The notes under the pieces were generated by a model that made no database searches, was not told the DNA's origin, and saw only the letters and a program-made list of their open reading frames with translations. Positions 58,643 through 61,372 of a DNA stretch of 61,372 nucleotides are shown here, one piece after another (the stretch's first letter is position 1; every line of letters starts with the position of its first letter). The position numbers and the translations under genes were made by a program. The stretch spans positions 1 through 61,372 of the forward strand of contig CAZYLK010000012.1 in the NCBI GenBank assembly GCA_964648365.1, given 5' to 3'. The stretch is from SURF-32 sp964648365. GTDB lineage: Bacteria > Planctomycetota > Phycisphaerae > UBA1845.

Positions 58643-59218
58643 CGCACGTTCTCCAAGGCAGACGATCTCCCGTAAGTATATCCTCGCGTGACGACGACAG
58701 GTAACCGAGCGCCTCGCCGGACCGGCCCGATCCCTGCGTCGCGCGCTCGATGGCTCCCATGCCCTGGGGCGGCAGAAGGCTTCCGTATTCCCGAAGGCCC
58801 GCCACCGAGGCCCATAACCGCAAAGTTTGCGGTTGCTTGCCTCGATCGGGTATGATCGGACCCGTCTTTCGAGCTTGGCGGGAGAGGCGGCGACGACGGC
58901 GGGGGCTTTTTCGGCTCCGGGTCGTCGGGGACTGCCCGGCGGGCTAAAATCGGTGGTCGGCCGCAGACGGGGGGTCTGAGGCCGGTGGTTCAGGCTCGTC
59001 GGTCGTTACGGTCGCTGCAAGATTGTCAGCATGTCGCCTTCAGCGGTATCGGCGGCTGCACGTGGGGCCGGTGCCGAGCCGTTCCGGGGCCGTCGTACCG
59101 GCGGCGCGTCGAGCTATTGTCACGGCCGCGGCCGGGATGCCATCCCTCAAGGCATCAGCGCCTTCTTGCGGACGTGCAGACGAGCGCTTCAACCGCGTGA
59201 TTCAGGCAGCCTCTTATC
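58643..59218. other. Long leader region of the secreted pair
   Basis: 576 bp without a supported gene. The first third ends at a palindrome/promoter (58816-58856). After it lies a possible hairpin, CGACGACGGCGGGG then CCGGGTCGTCG, at about 58889-58929. If transcription starts near 58863 the untranslated leader would be about 350 nt. Confidence 0.4.
58816..58856 (+). promoter_or_regulatory. Putative sigma-70 promoter with operator-like palindrome
   Basis: TTGCGG at 58827-58832 and TATGAT at 58851-58856 are 18 bp apart. A perfect inverted repeat, AACCGCAAA-G-TTTGCGGTT (58816-58834), covers the -35 box, an arrangement expected for a repressor operator. The next gene on this strand starts at 59219. 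Confidence 0.45.
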
Positions 59219-60298
59219 GTGATCGGACCTACGGCTTGGCACGCAAGGCGGACACCACCTGCATCGGGTGAACTGTGTCCAGCGCCGATCGCGCCGCCGG
59301 CGGGGAGCCGGCGCCTTCGGCCCGGCCGCGCCGCGACGCTGATGATCCTGGCGACCGCCGCCGTGGTTGCGGTCCAGGCCGCTCCCGCGGCCGCACACGT
59401 GTTCGTCTTCGACTGGCAGCGCATCGGTGCGCCGCCATGCAGGCCGGGAAACGGCTGGAGCGTAGAGGTGTACTGGGGGATGCAGGGTGACGACGCGCGG
59501 CACATCCTCGCGGCTGAGGCGTATGCGGCCCTGCACGAGCCGACGTTTTCGTTCCGCGCGGATTACCTCGACTGGCCGGCCGGTCCGGTCGGCCATGACC
59601 TCGATACGGCCTTTCCGACCATGGGGGATTTCCTGAACGACTACATCAGCGACATCTCGGACCCGGAGGCGCTCGAACTGCCGTTCGACAACTTCCTCCT
59701 GCGGGCGCGCGGCTACATCAACGTCCGCATCGGCGACGGCACGCTGCCCGATCCGCCGCCGGTGTGGATGGACTTCGGCACCATCGGATACGACGGCTAT
59801 CGCGTCCGGCTGGAGTTGACGTCCATCTATCGCATCGTCATCCCGACGCCGCCCGATGCCTTCTACACCGAGAACGCCATCATCGACCTGCCCGGCGTCT
59901 ACCCGATCGAAGTGACCTACTTCCAGAAGTATGATCCGACGGGCGAGTTCGAGGCCGAGCGCGCCGGGCTCGAACTGATGACCTGCCACACGGACGGCAT
60001 GGAAACGCCCAACGGACATCTGCTGCCCTGCCCCGGCGGCCCGGCCCGGTTGACGCCGCCGTGGTACATCTATGACGAAAAAGACGTGCGCCCGGTCAAG
60101 CCGGGTGACTTCGACGTGGACGGCGACGTGGACCTTCGCGACTGGGCGTACGTCCAGAACTGCTTCACGGGGCCGGATTTCGAGGGGTTTCTGACCAACG
60201 GGTGCCATGCGTTCGACGCCGATCGCGACGACGACGTGGACCTGACCGACGTGTTCGAACTGATGACAGCCTGGGGAGGACCGGGATGTACGCCATGA
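59219..60298 (+). CDS. Exported protein with mature N-terminal His and dockerin-like tail
   Basis: A 359-residue exported protein of unknown family. An Arg-containing n-region (GSRRLRPGRAA) and hydrophobic stretch end in AAPAAA|HVFVFDW, so mature protein should begin with His. A domain of about 230 residues follows with WSVEVYWG, AALHEPTFSF, DWPAGP and LPFDNFLLRA, shared with the next gene. The tail is a pair of EF-hand-like dockerin repeats, GDFDVDGDVDLRDWAYVQNC and DADRDDDVDLTDVFEL. The GTG start at 59219 is not certain. Stop overlaps the next start (ATGA). Confidence 0.72.
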   Translation: MIGPTAWHARRTPPASGELCPAPIAPPAGSRRLRPGRAATLMILATAAVVAVQAAPAAAHVFVFDWQRIGAPPCRPGNGWSVEVYWGMQGDDARHILAAEAYAALHEPTFSFRADYLDWPAGPVGHDLDTAFPTMGDFLNDYISDISDPEALELPFDNFLLRARGYINVRIGDGTLPDPPPVWMDFGTIGYDGYRVRLELTSIYRIVIPTPPDAFYTENAIIDLPGVYPIEVTYFQKYDPTGEFEAERAGLELMTCHTDGMETPNGHLLPCPGGPARLTPPWYIYDEKDVRPVKPGDFDVDGDVDLRDWAYVQNCFTGPDFEGFLTNGCHAFDADRDDDVDLTDVFELMTAWGGPGCTP

Positions 60299-61341
60299 AT
60301 CGGCAAGGATGGCAGGACATGACACGCAGGGCTTTCGGCGGGAGCGGTTTGAGGCGATCGTATGCGAGGTCCGCCCTGCTGGCGGCGGTGGCCGCGGCGG
60401 CGTTGGTGCAACCGGCGCAGGCGCACATCTTCATTTTCGCCAATCAGCGTGCCGGAGCGCCGGCGTGCAGCAACGGCGTCGGCTGGAAAGTGGAGGCGTG
60501 GTACGGCTTCGCCGACGAGTACGCGGTCAATCTGCTGGCGGCTGAGGGATACGCGGCCGCCCATGAGCCGGACTTCACCTTCCACGCGACCTACATCGAC
60601 TGGCCCATGGGTCCGACGACTTTCATGTACGATACGGAGTTCGAAACGCTGGGCGATTTTCTCAACGGCCACATCAGCGAGCTCTCCGACCCGGACGTGC
60701 TCGACCTGCCGTTTGACCACTTTCTCCTCAGGGCTACGGGTTACGTGTACATCCGGCTGGAGGACTCATCGTACTACTTTGACGAGCCGCCCCCCCCCAT
60801 CTACTACGACATTGGTCTCGTTGCGTCTGACGGCGGGCGGGTCTATCTGGATCCGACCACGCTGTTCCGGATGCTCTTCCCGGAGCCGCCCAATGGCTTC
60901 ATGTCTGAGGACGCCGTCTGCGACTTCCCCGGGCTGTACCCGCTGGAGGTGACCTACCTGCAGCGGCACGATCCGGCGAACCAGTTCGGCGCCGATCAGG
61001 CCGGCGTGGAACTGCTCGCCTGCCGCACGGACGGACTGCCGCTGCCCAGCGGAGAACTGCTGCGCTTCCGCTGCCAGACGGGTCCGGGATACGGCATGCC
61101 TCCGGCGGCGGTGTTTCAGACGGACCAGTTGGAGCCGGTCATCGACGGCGATTTCGACGTCGACGGCGACGTAGACCTGGAAGACCTGAAGTACTGGCAG
61201 AGCTGCTATACCGGCCCGGACTTCAACGGAAACATGAACTATGGGTGTACGGTCCTCGATTTCGACAACGATCGCGACGTCGACCTGGAGGACTACGCGT
61301 ACTTTTTCGATCAGGTTACGGGGCCGAACGGATGCCATTGA
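60295..61341 (+). CDS. Paralogous exported protein with mature N-terminal His and dockerin-like tail
   Basis: A 348-residue paralogue of the preceding protein. The signal peptide ends in an ideal AxA site, QPAQA|HIFIFANQ, again exposing His. Shared phrases are GAPxC, GWxVE, LAAExYAAxHEP, DWPxGP, GDFLN, SDP, LPFDxFLLRA and YPxEVTYxQ. The dockerin-like tail reads GDFDVDGDVDLEDLKYWQSC and DFDNDRDVDLEDYAYFFD. The ATG at 60295 is coupled to the upstream stop by a four-base overlap. A GGGAGTRA array begins 3 bp after the stop. Confidence 0.82.
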   Translation: MNRQGWQDMTRRAFGGSGLRRSYARSALLAAVAAAALVQPAQAHIFIFANQRAGAPACSNGVGWKVEAWYGFADEYAVNLLAAEGYAAAHEPDFTFHATYIDWPMGPTTFMYDTEFETLGDFLNGHISELSDPDVLDLPFDHFLLRATGYVYIRLEDSSYYFDEPPPPIYYDIGLVASDGGRVYLDPTTLFRMLFPEPPNGFMSEDAVCDFPGLYPLEVTYLQRHDPANQFGADQAGVELLACRTDGLPLPSGELLRFRCQTGPGYGMPPAAVFQTDQLEPVIDGDFDVDGDVDLEDLKYWQSCYTGPDFNGNMNYGCTVLDFDNDRDVDLEDYAYFFDQVTGPNGCH

Positions 61342-61344
61342 GCA

Positions 61345-61372
61345 GGGAGTGAGGGAGTAAGGGAGTAAGGGA
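61345..61372 (+). repeat. GGGAGTRA array (G-quadruplex motif), truncated by window end
   Basis: Four GGG tracts separated by AGTGA, AGTAA and AGTAA, with an exact 8-bp period. This meets the G3-N5-G3 quadruplex pattern. It continues past the window edge. Confidence 0.85.

Overview
The window looks like a chromosomal scaffold from a GC-rich planctomycete, most likely of the Phycisphaerae type, and probably metagenome-assembled because a run of 100 N breaks a tandem repeat at 48374-48473. The lineage call rests on several traits seen together: a type II pseudopilin of the planctomycete kind, a PEP-CTERM protein, dockerin-like EF-hand tails, secreted sulfatase, FG-GAP and WD40 proteins, and small membrane proteins ending in a CxxC-YDLTGN-CPECG zinc ribbon. 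Housekeeping genes are scattered singly rather than in long operons: tgt, queF, rsmJ, pgsA, ribBA, murA, lysA, rseP, dxr and three tRNAs.

Layout. 1-4157: a methyltransferase/glycosyltransferase fusion, a SpoIIE-type phosphatase and a pseudopilin. 4206-10464: tgt, then upstream on the same strand a compact island of a DpdA-like TGT paralogue, HerA, NurA and a DUF6884-type protein, tightly spaced and visibly lower in GC in the lines sampled. 10551-20852: an ABC1/UbiB-type kinase, a PEP-CTERM protein, rsmJ, a cyclophilin, and an envelope operon (double sulfatase, GT39-like membrane protein, arylsulfotransferase-like lipoprotein). 21689-26893: an ABC exporter pair, pgsA and ribBA. 26904-39096: secreted or envelope proteins (WD40, phosphoesterase-LamG, lipoprotein, GH38 alpha-mannosidase), queF, an RMD1-family protein and a tRNA. 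39585-42873: a duplicated murA 5' end flanking a zinc-ribbon membrane gene and a PIN-domain pair. 42988-57000: two tRNAs, SDR, L,D-transpeptidase, lysA, a membrane protein, an M20 amidohydrolase, an FG-GAP protein, a response regulator, rseP and dxr. 57202-61341: two zinc-ribbon membrane proteins, a ParE-type toxin-antitoxin pair and a tandem pair of secreted dockerin-bearing proteins.

The most interesting system is 5381-10464. A TGT-superfamily enzyme resembling DpdA (DNA 7-deazaguanine insertion) is linked to a HerA translocase, a NurA nuclease and a DUF6884 protein. I infer a small DNA-modification and restriction or repair module. The host has tgt and queF here, so preQ0/preQ1 metabolism is probably available.

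The second theme is the intergenic space, which is full of dispersed repeats. One is a REP-like family of hairpins with a GTGGCA 5' flank, a TCC loop and compensatory stem changes, twice arranged with a 32-bp period. A second is a hairpin family with TTSA loops. A third is an 8-bp-period GGGAGTRA array able to form G-quadruplexes. Others are a 103-bp direct repeat and ACGAAGG/CACGGAG arrays.
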